Shown piece after piece: positions 8,516 to 16,132 of a stretch of 64,000 nucleotides of DNA. Source of the stretch: Chloroflexota bacterium (GTDB taxonomy: Bacteria; Chloroflexota; Dehalococcoidia; Tepidiformales; Tepidiformaceae); assembly GCA_016191435.1 (NCBI GenBank), contig JACPOQ010000035.1, positions 248,001 through 312,000 on the forward strand, in the 5' to 3' direction. The notes beneath the pieces were generated by a model. The model did no database searches, was not told the origin of the DNA, and was given only the letters and a program-made list of their open reading frames with translations. The first letter of the stretch is position 1; each line of letters opens with the position of its first letter. Both the position numbers and the translations under genes were made by a program.

Positions 8516-9310
8516 GTGCCGCGCCTTCGCCCCAAGCCCAACGCAACGCCCGATGACGTCGCCTTCGGCATCAACCCCTGTGCGCTGGCGCTGTCCACGG
8601 GCGCGGCGAAATCCCTCCTCTACCTGCGCGATACCCGTAACGAGCGTGTCCTCCAGCTCGTCGACATTGCCATCGACGCCGGACTCACCGCGGTCCCGGT
8701 CGACCTCCCCCGCCTGGATGAGCTGACGGCAGAGGGCGTCCACCAGGGCATCCTGGTCCGCCTCCGGGCGCACGAACCGGTTGACCTGAAGGCGGTCGCC
8801 CGCACCTCCGGCGATACCTCGCTGGTGCTCCTGCTCGATAGCATCACCGACCCGCAAAACGTCGGCGCCGTGCTTCGGACGGCCGTCGCAGTCGGCATCG
8901 ATGCAGTCGTGCTGCCCCTGCGCCGTGGCGCGCAGCTCACACCGGGCGTGCACCGCGCCAGCGCGGGGCTCAGCTTCCTCGCACCCGTCGCCGCCCCCCA
9001 GAACCTGGCGCAAGCGGTCGCGACCTTGAAAGAAGCGGGCTACTGGGTCGTCGCCGCCGCCACGGGCGCCGATTCACAATTGGCGACGACGTTCGATTGG
9101 CCGAAAAAGACTGCCCTTGTCATCGGCAGCGAAGGCGAGGGCATCGGCCACCTTCTGCTCCGCGAAAGCGACTTCAAAGTCTCGCTGCCGATGGACCCCC
9201 GCGTCGAATCACTGAACGTCGGCGTCGCCTGCGGCGCGCTCGCCTATCTCTACCGTCGCCAATGGCCCAGTTTGATTCACGATTCGCGATTGCCAATTCA
9301 CGACCCCTAA
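8516..9310 (+). CDS. TrmH/RlmB-family RNA 2'-O-ribose methyltransferase
   Basis: A 264-residue SpoU-family methyltransferase, probably modifying 23S rRNA (RlmB type). The SPOUT motifs are LLLDSITDPQNVGAVLRTA (motif 1), ALVIGSEGEGIGHL (motif 2) and VSLPMDPRVESLNVGVA (motif 3). A short N-terminal substrate-binding domain precedes them. Start is GTG with AGGAG upstream. The last dozen residues (SLIHDSRLPIHDP) are encoded by an intergenic-type heptamer repeat, so the reading frame has run into repeat DNA. The exact target nucleotide is not deducible. Confidence 0.88.
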   Translation: MPRLRPKPNATPDDVAFGINPCALALSTGAAKSLLYLRDTRNERVLQLVDIAIDAGLTAVPVDLPRLDELTAEGVHQGILVRLRAHEPVDLKAVARTSGDTSLVLLLDSITDPQNVGAVLRTAVAVGIDAVVLPLRRGAQLTPGVHRASAGLSFLAPVAAPQNLAQAVATLKEAGYWVVAAATGADSQLATTFDWPKKTALVIGSEGEGIGHLLLRESDFKVSLPMDPRVESLNVGVACGALAYLYRRQWPSLIHDSRLPIHDP

Positions 9311-9375
9311 CCGCCCCGGCGCCGGGACACGCATCTGCCCCACCGCCAATCGTGAATCAGGGCTGATCGCGAATC
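9273..9375. repeat. Inverted heptamer repeats between convergent genes
   Basis: GATTCAC/GATTCGC/GATTGCC/AATTCAC heptamers at 9274-9301 and the opposite orientation at 9348-9375. TGATTCACGATT (9273-9284) is the exact reverse complement of 9348-9359, and GATTCGCGAT (9281-9290) of 9366-9375. The first pair could form a hairpin over the shared 3' region and act as a two-way terminator. Confidence 0.75.
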
Positions 9376-10208
9376 TATTTCGCCTGCGGCCCGCCCGGCT
9401 GGCAGTTCCGGCAAAAGCTCGTAATGCGCTGGTTGGCCGTGATCTCCGTGATGGGTGTGCCGCAGCGCGGGCACGGCTGTCCGCCCCGCCGGTGGACGCG
9501 CATGAAGTCCCGGCGCTCCTCGTAATCAAGGATGTCACCCTTGACCATCGCCCCGCGCACGAGTGGTGTGGCCCACGCCATCACCGCCCGCGCCGCGCGG
9601 TAGAGCGCCCGGAGGTCGTCCTCCGCCAACTTCGTCTTGGGCGTGTACGGGTTGATTTTCGCTTCCCAGAGGATCTCGTCGCTGTAGGCGTTGCCGACGC
9701 CCTGGACAAACTCCGCGTTCGTGATAATCCCCTTGATCGCGCCCCGGTAGCGCTTGAGGCCCGCCATCCAGGCATCTTCAGTGAACTTCGGGTCGAGCAG
9801 GTCCGGGCCGTTCGTCGCCCAGTTCGGGATGCCGTCGAGCGCGCCGGCCGGGACCATGTAAATCTTGCCCATGAGCCGCTCGTCGGCATAACGCACGTCG
9901 CGCCCGCCTTCCATGTGCACGATGAGGCAGGTCTTCGCGGCCGGCTTCTTCTCCGCCGGGACATACTGGAACCGCCCGGTCAGCATCGGGTTGATGGCGA
10001 GCACGCGGTTGCTCGCGAGCGGGAAAAGCAGGAACTTCCCGTGCCGCAGCAGCGGCCCGAACTTGTCGCCGGCGAGCGTCTCGCGGACGTCCCTTGCCGG
10101 CGTGCGAATGACCACGGGGATGCGCGCCTCGGCGCTGAGGATCGGCTTTCCTGGCAGGTGCTCGGTGAAGAACTCGCGGATCGCCTCGAGCTCGGGAATT
10201 TCGGGCAT
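9375..10208 (-). CDS. Formamidopyrimidine-DNA glycosylase family protein
   Basis: A 277-residue Fpg/Nei-family base-excision enzyme. It begins MPEIPELEAI, with the catalytic Pro2 and Glu3 in place of the more usual PELPEVE; the beta-loop lysine appears in LRHGKFLLF; the H2TH region includes GVGNAYSDEILWEAKINP; and the C-terminal zinc finger is CPRCG...CRNCQPGG. Typical length. The differences from canonical MutM at the N-terminus suggest a distinct branch of the family, so lesion specificity should not be assumed. Confidence 0.9.
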   Translation of the reverse strand: MPEIPELEAIREFFTEHLPGKPILSAEARIPVVIRTPARDVRETLAGDKFGPLLRHGKFLLFPLASNRVLAINPMLTGRFQYVPAEKKPAAKTCLIVHMEGGRDVRYADERLMGKIYMVPAGALDGIPNWATNGPDLLDPKFTEDAWMAGLKRYRGAIKGIITNAEFVQGVGNAYSDEILWEAKINPYTPKTKLAEDDLRALYRAARAVMAWATPLVRGAMVKGDILDYEERRDFMRVHRRGGQPCPRCGTPITEITANQRITSFCRNCQPGGPQAK

Positions 10209-10278
10209 TCCGCCAGCCTACGGAGCGAACGTGGGCGATGGAAGAGGCGTGACTGTGACCGGCCTGCTCGCGGAAGCG

Positions 10279-10965
10279 TCAGATGGGGTCGCCTGGCCGC
10301 CCCGCCGCCGGCTCGATGTTGAGCCTGTCCACCCAGGCCTGCCCCAGCCGTGCCGTCTTGCTCTGGCCGAGGAGGCGCTTGATACCCGCCGGGTCATGCC
10401 GGAACGCCTCGATCCGCGCCAGCCATTTCACGCTCTTGTATCCCTGCAGAAACGGCACCACGAGCCGGAACGGTCCCCCGTACTGGTGCGGCAGCGGGGC
10501 GCCGTTCATTCCGAAGGCGATAAGGACGCGCGGGTCCCGGGCTTCATCTCGCGAGAGGGTCTCGAAGTAGTGTCCGTCGTGCGAACGGAACGCGTAGTAG
10601 CCTTCCGGGTGCGTCTCCGGCCCAAACGCTGCGATGACATCGCTCACGCGTACTCCGGTCCATTCGACCTGCTCGTGCCAATTGAAGATCTGGCAGACGA
10701 GCGGCGCCTCCAGCACCCGCACCGGCAACGAGCTTAACTCCTCGCAGCCCAGCACGCGGTCGCGGAGGTCTTCGCCCCGGACGCCAACCGCCTTCGACGC
10801 GGCCGCCCCCGGCTCCGGCGGCGAGAACATGGAGATCACCGGCATCGGGTCGCCAGCGAAGTCCAGCTGGGCGAACTTGTCCGCGAACTTCGGTGGCCGG
10901 ATGCCCTCACGGGCAGAACGGAGGGAGAGCGCGCTCCCGGCGAGGCGCTCCATGGATGCAGTCAT
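10279..10965 (-). CDS. Molybdopterin-dependent oxidoreductase (sulfite oxidase family)
   Basis: A 228-residue protein with the sulfite-oxidase-type molybdopterin domain alone, without haem or dimerisation domains. The probable Mo-ligating cysteine is in APLVCQIFNWHEQVEWTGVRVSDVI; later conserved blocks are AFGMNGAPLPHQYGGPFRLVVP and YKSVKWLARIE. No signal peptide is apparent, so it may be cytoplasmic. It is the last gene of the ABC transporter operon, 13 bases after the ATPase, which suggests that it acts on the imported oxyanion or sulfur compound. Whether the substrate is nitrate, sulfite or an organic sulfoxide cannot be told. Confidence 0.85.
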   Translation of the reverse strand: MTASMERLAGSALSLRSAREGIRPPKFADKFAQLDFAGDPMPVISMFSPPEPGAAASKAVGVRGEDLRDRVLGCEELSSLPVRVLEAPLVCQIFNWHEQVEWTGVRVSDVIAAFGPETHPEGYYAFRSHDGHYFETLSRDEARDPRVLIAFGMNGAPLPHQYGGPFRLVVPFLQGYKSVKWLARIEAFRHDPAGIKRLLGQSKTARLGQAWVDRLNIEPAAGRPGDPI

Positions 10966-10978
10966 GTGCGTTCTCTTT

Positions 10979-11776
10979 CTAGGCCGCGCCGACCACGGCC
11001 CGTTCGGCGAGGAGTTCCAGCAGGTGTTCCTTGAGGTCCGCGTAGGCGGCCGTGTGCAACATCGCGTGGCGTTCGCGCGGCCGCGCGAGCGGGACTTGCA
11101 CCACCTCGCGGACCGTCGCGCGCGGCCCGTTCGTCATCACCACGATGCGGTCTGAAAGGTAGATCGCTTCGTCGATGTCGTGAGTCACCATGAGCACCGT
11201 CTCCGTAGCCTGGTCGAAGCTCCAGAGGTTGATGAGCTCGTCCTGCAGCGACGTGCGCGTCAGCGCATCAAGCGCCCCGAACGGCTCGTCCAGGAGCAGC
11301 ACGCGCGGCACGATCGCGAACGCGCGGGCTACCGCCGTGCGCTGGCGCATCCCGCCCGAGAGCTCGCCCGGCCGTTTGTCCCGGTGCTCCCACAACCCCA
11401 CCACCCGCAGCAGACGCTCGACGCGGTCGCGCTTCACTTGCTTCTCCTGCGGCCGGCGCCCCGGGAACACCGCGTCCACCGCCTCGTAGACGTTCGCATA
11501 CACCGACAGCCAGGGCAGCAGGCTGTGGTTCTGGAAGACCATCCCGCGGTCGGCGCCGGGACCCGAGATCGGTTTGCCGTCGAGCTCGATGCTGCCCGCC
11601 GTCGGCTTGCCCAGCCCCGCGATGAGGTTCAGCAGCGTGGACTTGCCGCAGCCTGAATGGCCGATGAGCGTGACGAATTCACCGCGCGTCACCGAGAGGT
11701 CGATGCCCGCCACCGCCGTGTACTTCCCGAACGACTGACCCACGCCGCGAAGCTCGAGGTAGGGAGCCGTCATCAC
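10979..11776 (-). CDS. ABC transporter ATPase, nitrate/sulfonate/taurine type
   Basis: A 265-residue ATP-binding subunit. Walker A GHSGCGKST, signature LSGGMRQR, Walker B RVLLLDEPFGALDALTR and H-loop VLMVTHDIDEA are all intact. The pattern TAVAGIDLSVTRGEFVTLIGHSGCGKST is characteristic of the NrtC/D-SsuB-TauB group. The start overlaps the permease stop by four bases. No extra C-terminal NrtA-like domain is present, so it resembles NrtD rather than NrtC. Confidence 0.93.
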   Translation of the reverse strand: MMTAPYLELRGVGQSFGKYTAVAGIDLSVTRGEFVTLIGHSGCGKSTLLNLIAGLGKPTAGSIELDGKPISGPGADRGMVFQNHSLLPWLSVYANVYEAVDAVFPGRRPQEKQVKRDRVERLLRVVGLWEHRDKRPGELSGGMRQRTAVARAFAIVPRVLLLDEPFGALDALTRTSLQDELINLWSFDQATETVLMVTHDIDEAIYLSDRIVVMTNGPRATVREVVQVPLARPRERHAMLHTAAYADLKEHLLELLAERAVVGAA

Positions 11777-12618
11777 GCCACCTCCGGGTAGCTGAACAGC
11801 GAACCGGCGCCGGCGAACAGCCGGTCGAGTGCGAGCCCGATGATGCCGATGAAGAGGATTGCCGACAGCACCGCTTCAAAGTTCGAGGCGTTGTAGCTGT
11901 CCCACACGTAGAAGCCAACGCCGGCGCTTCCCGAAAGCATCTCGGCGGCGACGATCACGAGCCACGCGACCCCCATCGAGAGCCGCAGCCCTGTAATGAT
12001 GTATGGGAGGCTGTGCGGCAGGACGATGCGCGTGAGGTATTTCCAGGCGTTGAACTGGAACACACGTGCCACGTTCTTGTGGCTCTCGGGGATGCTCGAT
12101 ACGCCCGCCGCGGTGTTGATGACGGTGGGCCAGAGCGAGCAGATGAACACCACGAACACTGCCGCGTTCGGCTGCGACTGCAGCACCACCAGCCCGATCG
12201 GAAACCACGCGAGCGGCGAGACTGGCTTCAGCACCTGGACCACCGGGTCGAAGAACCGCCGCACGATGCGATTGGACCCGAGCAGGACCCCGAGTGGGAT
12301 CGCAACGAGAGCGCTGAGCGCGAAGCCCGTGAACACCCGCTGCAGCGATGCGAGGAGCTGGAGCCCGATGCCTTTGTCGTTCGGGCCGTTGTCGTAGAAG
12401 GGGTCGCGGAGAAGCCGCCAGAACGTGCCCATCGTCGAGATTGGCCCGGGCAGCTCGCTCTGCCAGGCTGCGATAGCCCAGAGCACGCCAAGAATGGCGG
12501 CCGCCCCCGCGAGCGACACGGCGCCCGAGCCAAGGGCGAGCGCGCCGCTCCGGAGCCCTCTCAGTCCGGGAATGACGATCCGCTCCCTGCTCCGGGTGGT
12601 GTCGGTCACTATGCTCAT
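11773..12618 (-). CDS. ABC transporter permease, nitrate/sulfonate type
   Basis: A 281-residue inner-membrane subunit. Hydrophobic segments near residues 30-50, 95-115 and several following, with the EAA-type cytoplasmic loop NVARVFQFNAWKYLTRIVLPHSLPYI. The C-terminal region VAWLVIVAAEMLSGSAGVGF matches the NrtB/SsuC/TauC group. Start taken at the ATG whose TGA-overlap with the binding-protein gene gives tight coupling; the much longer upstream frame is antisense-like sequence from the neighbour. Confidence 0.92.
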   Translation of the reverse strand: MSIVTDTTRSRERIVIPGLRGLRSGALALGSGAVSLAGAAAILGVLWAIAAWQSELPGPISTMGTFWRLLRDPFYDNGPNDKGIGLQLLASLQRVFTGFALSALVAIPLGVLLGSNRIVRRFFDPVVQVLKPVSPLAWFPIGLVVLQSQPNAAVFVVFICSLWPTVINTAAGVSSIPESHKNVARVFQFNAWKYLTRIVLPHSLPYIITGLRLSMGVAWLVIVAAEMLSGSAGVGFYVWDSYNASNFEAVLSAILFIGIIGLALDRLFAGAGSLFSYPEVA

Positions 12619-13955
12619 GCGGTCCCTCCGTACTTCTTCAGGTAGCCCGCCGCGTCTGCCGGGTCGAAGCGCGCCTGGTCGAGGTCGATGCTGAACGGCG
12701 CCATATCGTCTTCCGGCACGGGGATGCTCATCTCCTTCGCGACCTCGTTGTAGAGATCCGTCTGGACCAGCTTCTCCGCGATTCCCTTCGCGTCCGGCAG
12801 CTCCTTGAGGTAGCCGAAACGGACGTATTGCGCCATGAACCACGCGGCGTGCGCCTTGCGCGGAAGGTTCACCTGGCCATCGCGGAAGAAGTACATGTAG
12901 TCGTCGGTGTAGACGTGCTCGCCGAGGTCCTTGCCGAGGGCGTATTTGCCTTCGAGCCGGCCATCAATCACATCGGCCGGCGCGTTCACGTATGCCGCCG
13001 CGCCGATCGTTTTCGCCACCTGGGCTTTGTTCTTCGGGTCATCGATGAAGCGGCTGGCTTCGAGGATGGCGCGCATCACGAGCTTCACGTCGTCCCGCCG
13101 CTTGCCAAGGAACTCCGCGTTCAGCCCGAGCGCCTTCTCCGGATGGTGCTTCCAGACGTCCTGGCTGGCCAGCGCCGTGAAGCCGATCTCTTCCTTGACC
13201 GCGACACCGTTCCACGGCTCACCAACGCAGTACCCGTCCATCGCGTTGACCTTCATGTTCGCCACCATCTGCGGCGGCGGGATGGTGATCACCTTGACCA
13301 TCTTCTGGTCGACGCCCGCGGCGGCGAGCCAGTAGCGCAGCCACATATCGTGCGTGCCGCCCGGGAAGGTCATCGCGAAGGTGGCCTCCTTCTTCGCCTT
13401 CACGGCCTCCACGGCGGGTTTGACCTTATCGAGCGTCCGGAACCCGACCTTGCCGCCGAAGTCTTCGTTCGACAGCGTGATCGCCTGGCCGTTGTTGTTG
13501 AGCATCATGGCGATCGGGATTTGCTTCCCCGCCGTCCCGCCGACGCCCGTGAATACCGAGAAGGGCATCCCAAAGAGCATGTGCGCGGCCTGGATATCGC
13601 CGCTGAGCAGGCCGTCGCGCAGCGCTGCCCAGTTCGCCTGCTTCGCCAGCTCAACGTTGAGGCCGTATTGCCTGAATAGCCCCAGCTCCTGCGCCATCAC
13701 CACGGAGGCGCAGTCGGTGAGGGCGATGAAGCCTATCTTCACTTTCTCGTCGCTGCTGGCTTTGAGGACCGCCGCGCCGCTTGTGGCCGGCGCCGAAGCG
13801 TTGGCCGGCGCGGTTGTCGTCGGCGCTTCGGACGACGCCGTGGCGGGGGCGGCATCGTCATCATCGCCGCCGCAGGAGGCGAGCAGCGCCGGCACGGCCA
13901 ACGCCGCCCCGGACGCGCCCAGCATCTTCAGGAACTTGCGGCGTTGCAGCCTCAT
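12615..13955 (-). CDS. NrtA-like substrate-binding lipoprotein
   Basis: A 446-residue periplasmic/extracytoplasmic binding protein. The N-terminus MRLQRRKFLKMLGASGAALAVPALLASC combines a twin-arginine-like motif (RRKFLK) with a lipobox (LLASC), followed by an Asp- and Thr/Ala-rich linker. The mature region (KVKIGFIALTDCASVVMAQELGLF, MNNNGQAITLSNE-type block, DGYCVGEPWN) follows the NrtA/CmpA family of nitrate and bicarbonate binding proteins. With permease, ATPase and molybdoenzyme downstream, nitrate or another oxyanion is a reasonable but unproven ligand. Confidence 0.9.
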   Translation of the reverse strand: MRLQRRKFLKMLGASGAALAVPALLASCGGDDDDAAPATASSEAPTTTAPANASAPATSGAAVLKASSDEKVKIGFIALTDCASVVMAQELGLFRQYGLNVELAKQANWAALRDGLLSGDIQAAHMLFGMPFSVFTGVGGTAGKQIPIAMMLNNNGQAITLSNEDFGGKVGFRTLDKVKPAVEAVKAKKEATFAMTFPGGTHDMWLRYWLAAAGVDQKMVKVITIPPPQMVANMKVNAMDGYCVGEPWNGVAVKEEIGFTALASQDVWKHHPEKALGLNAEFLGKRRDDVKLVMRAILEASRFIDDPKNKAQVAKTIGAAAYVNAPADVIDGRLEGKYALGKDLGEHVYTDDYMYFFRDGQVNLPRKAHAAWFMAQYVRFGYLKELPDAKGIAEKLVQTDLYNEVAKEMSIPVPEDDMAPFSIDLDQARFDPADAAGYLKKYGGTA

Positions 13956-14140
13956 CGGCCGGCCGCCGCGGCCGCTGGCGTCCGCCCATCATGGGAGAGC
14001 CGCTCTTGCTGGAAGGAGGGCCACGGCGGCGCCTCGTTGGATACCGGCAGTTCCTCCAGGGAGACTGCGTTGGCGAGATGCGCGGCGAGATGCGCGCCGC
14101 CCACGGTTCGTGGCGGCTCAGGGGCGGTGGTCTCGTTCAT
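13952..14140 (-). CDS. Small hypothetical ORF coupled to the transporter operon
   Basis: A 62-codon frame beginning MNETTAPEPPRTVGG whose TGA overlaps the ATG of the NrtA-like gene (ATGA), suggesting coupled translation. It has an Ala/His-rich middle and an Ala/Gly end, no recognised domain and no clear Shine-Dalgarno sequence. It may be a leader peptide for the operon or only an open frame. Confidence 0.35.
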   Translation of the reverse strand: MNETTAPEPPRTVGGAHLAAHLANAVSLEELPVSNEAPPWPSFQQERLSHDGRTPAAAAAGR

Positions 14141-14301
14141 GGGATTCACGCTATGGGGCGTCCATATCCGCCGCGTTTCTTCCCGATGAACGCCGGATAT
14201 CATCTCGGTGAAGCCCGGATTGCTCTGTTGTTTCGGATTCCACCGGGCTACCGCGCCCTGGCAGGCTCTCGGATTCCACGGCGGTTCCTGGAACGAGCCG
14301 A

Positions 14302-14934
14302 TCAGGGCGTTACGGGCGGGTTGCGCTTCTGTTTCGCGGGCTTCCTGGGGATCGGCTCCGGTCGCGCGCCGCCCGGTGGTTCGATGGCGCGCTGGGCCTC
14401 TGCGAGCGCCCGGAGCAGACCTTCCTGCGCGGCCACAATCGCCTTCTGCTGGGCCGTGATGGCTGCCTGGCTCGCCAGCAGCCGCTGCTGCTGGCCCAGG
14501 ATCAGTTTCTGGTTCGCGATGATTGCCTTCTGGTCGCCCAGCAGGGCCGGTTGGGCGGCGAGGAGCCGGTCCTGGTTCTGGATGAACGCCTCCTGGTTGC
14601 TGAGCATCGTCTTCTGGTTGCTCAGCAGCGACGGCTGGTTGCCGAGGAGGATGCGCTGGTTGGCGATGAACGCGCCCTGGTTCGAACGCATCGTCTTCTG
14701 GTTGGCGATGATCGCAGGCTGGTTCCCGAGCAGCGCCTGCTGGTCTTCCAGTAGCGATTGCTGGTTCGCGAGTACCGCCCCCTGGTTCGCCAGCAGCGAT
14801 GGCTGCCCCGTGAGCAGTTCGCCTTGTGCGGCCAGCAGGTCCGCCAACTGCCCGGCGATCTCCTCCTGGCCCTCGATCAGTTCGCAAACGACGGCGAGGT
14901 CAATTGCAGGCTCGTGTTGCGCGTTTCGTTCCAC
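14302..14934 (-). CDS. Glutamine heptad-repeat protein of unknown function
   Basis: A 210-residue protein (GTG start assumed) dominated by an exact seven-residue repeat. From Q37 to Q170 a glutamine occurs every seventh residue without interruption, 20 in all. It is usually preceded by Asn (NQ), with two neighbouring hydrophobic residues three and four positions later, as in LLGNQPA, IIANQKT and LLSNQKT. The DNA shows matching 21-base periodicity. The ends are a short acidic helix (CELIEGQEEIAGQLADLL) and a Pro/Arg/Lys-rich tail. This looks like a long oligomeric coiled coil with a polar core layer. No signal peptide is evident. The start is uncertain: an in-frame ATG lies at 15144, but the intervening codons look non-coding. 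Confidence 0.75.
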   Translation of the reverse strand: MERNAQHEPAIDLAVVCELIEGQEEIAGQLADLLAAQGELLTGQPSLLANQGAVLANQQSLLEDQQALLGNQPAIIANQKTMRSNQGAFIANQRILLGNQPSLLSNQKTMLSNQEAFIQNQDRLLAAQPALLGDQKAIIANQKLILGQQQRLLASQAAITAQQKAIVAAQEGLLRALAEAQRAIEPPGGARPEPIPRKPAKQKRNPPVTP

Positions 14935-15360
14935 GGTGGAACCGCAACGTAGCTCGCTCGTGGCGCTTCGAGGTTGCCACCGTATGAATCGTGAATTTCG
15001 ATCATGTTTCGCGGCGGCTGCGGTTCCACCCACGCCAGGCCCGGCATGCCCGCTCGCCGAATGGCCTCTCGGGGTGCGAGGGCCTTCCCAGCGCGTCGTC
15101 GCCGTCATCGGGTTCGCTGGCGGCGGCGCGGCTGAGGAGGACACGGGCTTCGGTCACGGGCCTTTGCTCCCGTTGGTTCGCCCTTGCGCGGGGCTCGGAC
15201 AACGACATCGCACCGGGAAGAACGCAACCGTGCGAGGGACGGGGACATCCCAAAAGGAGCGGCGCGGCCGCTCTTTTCAGCTTCGACACGGCGGTCAGCG
15301 TAGCTGCTACAATGGGATCAGACCTGCACGGAGTGCAGAATCTTCAGGAGTCCCTTTCCC
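14935..15360. other. Gene-free stretch
   Basis: About 425 bases between divergently read genes. It contains an ATGAATCGTGAATTTCGATC repeat-family fragment near 14982-15002 and open frames on both strands without a ribosome binding site or recognisable product. It presumably holds the promoters for both flanking genes; none was distinct enough to mark. Confidence 0.5.
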
Positions 15361-15729
15361 TTGGCCTTTGCTGACAAGCAGATATCCTGCCGCGACTGCG
15401 GCAACAATTTTGTGTTCACCGCGGGTGAGCAGGAGTTCTACGCGAACAAAGGGCTGATGAACGAGCCCACGCGTTGCCAGTCCTGCCGTTCCGCGCGCCG
15501 CCAGTCCCAGAGTACCCTTCAAGAAAACGACGGCTACGTCCGTTACGGCAATTTCGCCAGCTTTGGCGGCAAGACGCCGCGCCAGATGCACCCGGCCGCC
15601 TGCGCCGATTGCGGCCAGATGACCGAAGTGCCGTTCGTCCCGCGCGGCGAGCGCCCGGTCTATTGCAGCACCTGCTACAGCAAGATCAAGCCGCCCACGC
15701 CGCGCGAAGAGTACCGTCCCGCGCGCTAA
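15361..15729 (+). CDS. Zinc-ribbon (CxxC) protein
   Basis: A 122-residue protein with four CxxC pairs: SCRDCGN (residues 10-13), RCQSCRSARR, ACADCG and YCSTCYSK, forming probably two zinc ribbons. It is of the type annotated as zinc-ribbon domain containing protein (CYxCY-like), whose role is not established; the region between the pairs (YVRYGNFASFGGKTPRQ) is basic and Gly-rich, as in nucleic-acid-binding proteins. The TTG start at 15361 follows AGGAG by ten bases. Confidence 0.8.
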   Translation: MAFADKQISCRDCGNNFVFTAGEQEFYANKGLMNEPTRCQSCRSARRQSQSTLQENDGYVRYGNFASFGGKTPRQMHPAACADCGQMTEVPFVPRGERPVYCSTCYSKIKPPTPREEYRPAR

Positions 15730-15828
15730 GCGGCCGCCCACAACCGGATACGAAAACATCCCGCCGGACGGCGCGATGCCGTGTTCGTTGCCCGTCCGTT
15801 CGGCCGCTGCTCCTGTATCGTGCGGCTC

Positions 15829-16101
15829 ATGGAGATCCGTCTCGTCCAGGCCGTGCGGATGTTAGGCCTGCCTGCCGGTGCGGCCGACCCGGACGCCGTG
15901 CGCGCGGCGATCGCCGCGCAGCCGGAGCGTTTTGCGGGAGTGCTATTCCAGGAAGCGGCCGACAGTGACGACGTCACCGGTGTCCAGGACGCGCTCGACC
16001 ACCTCGAGGCACGCCTGGACTTCTTCGGCGGCCTGCTCGATACCGCGACCGAGCGGCGCGTGCGTGCGGCTTTCCGCGACCTCCTCCGCGCCTGGGAGTA
16101 G
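15829..16101 (+). CDS. Small hypothetical protein
   Basis: A 90-residue, acidic, mainly helical protein starting MEIRLVQAVRMLGLPAGAADPD. No motif is recognised. The longer ORF start at 15781 would add a Cys-rich leader without a ribosome binding site. It ends before, and converges on, the double Nudix gene. Confidence 0.5.
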   Translation: MEIRLVQAVRMLGLPAGAADPDAVRAAIAAQPERFAGVLFQEAADSDDVTGVQDALDHLEARLDFFGGLLDTATERRVRAAFRDLLRAWE

Positions 16102-16132
16102 CCGTGGATCGAAGGCCCGGGTTCGGGGTTGG

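Noticed and set aside
15002-15289. 95-codon minus-strand frame in the 14935-15360 gap
   Set aside because: Arg/Pro-rich composition, no ribosome binding site, no resemblance to known proteins.
13781-15457. 558-codon plus-strand frame over the NrtA-like and heptad-repeat genes
   Set aside because: The repetitive WF/SS pattern is the complement of the 21-base repeats; no ribosome binding site or domain.
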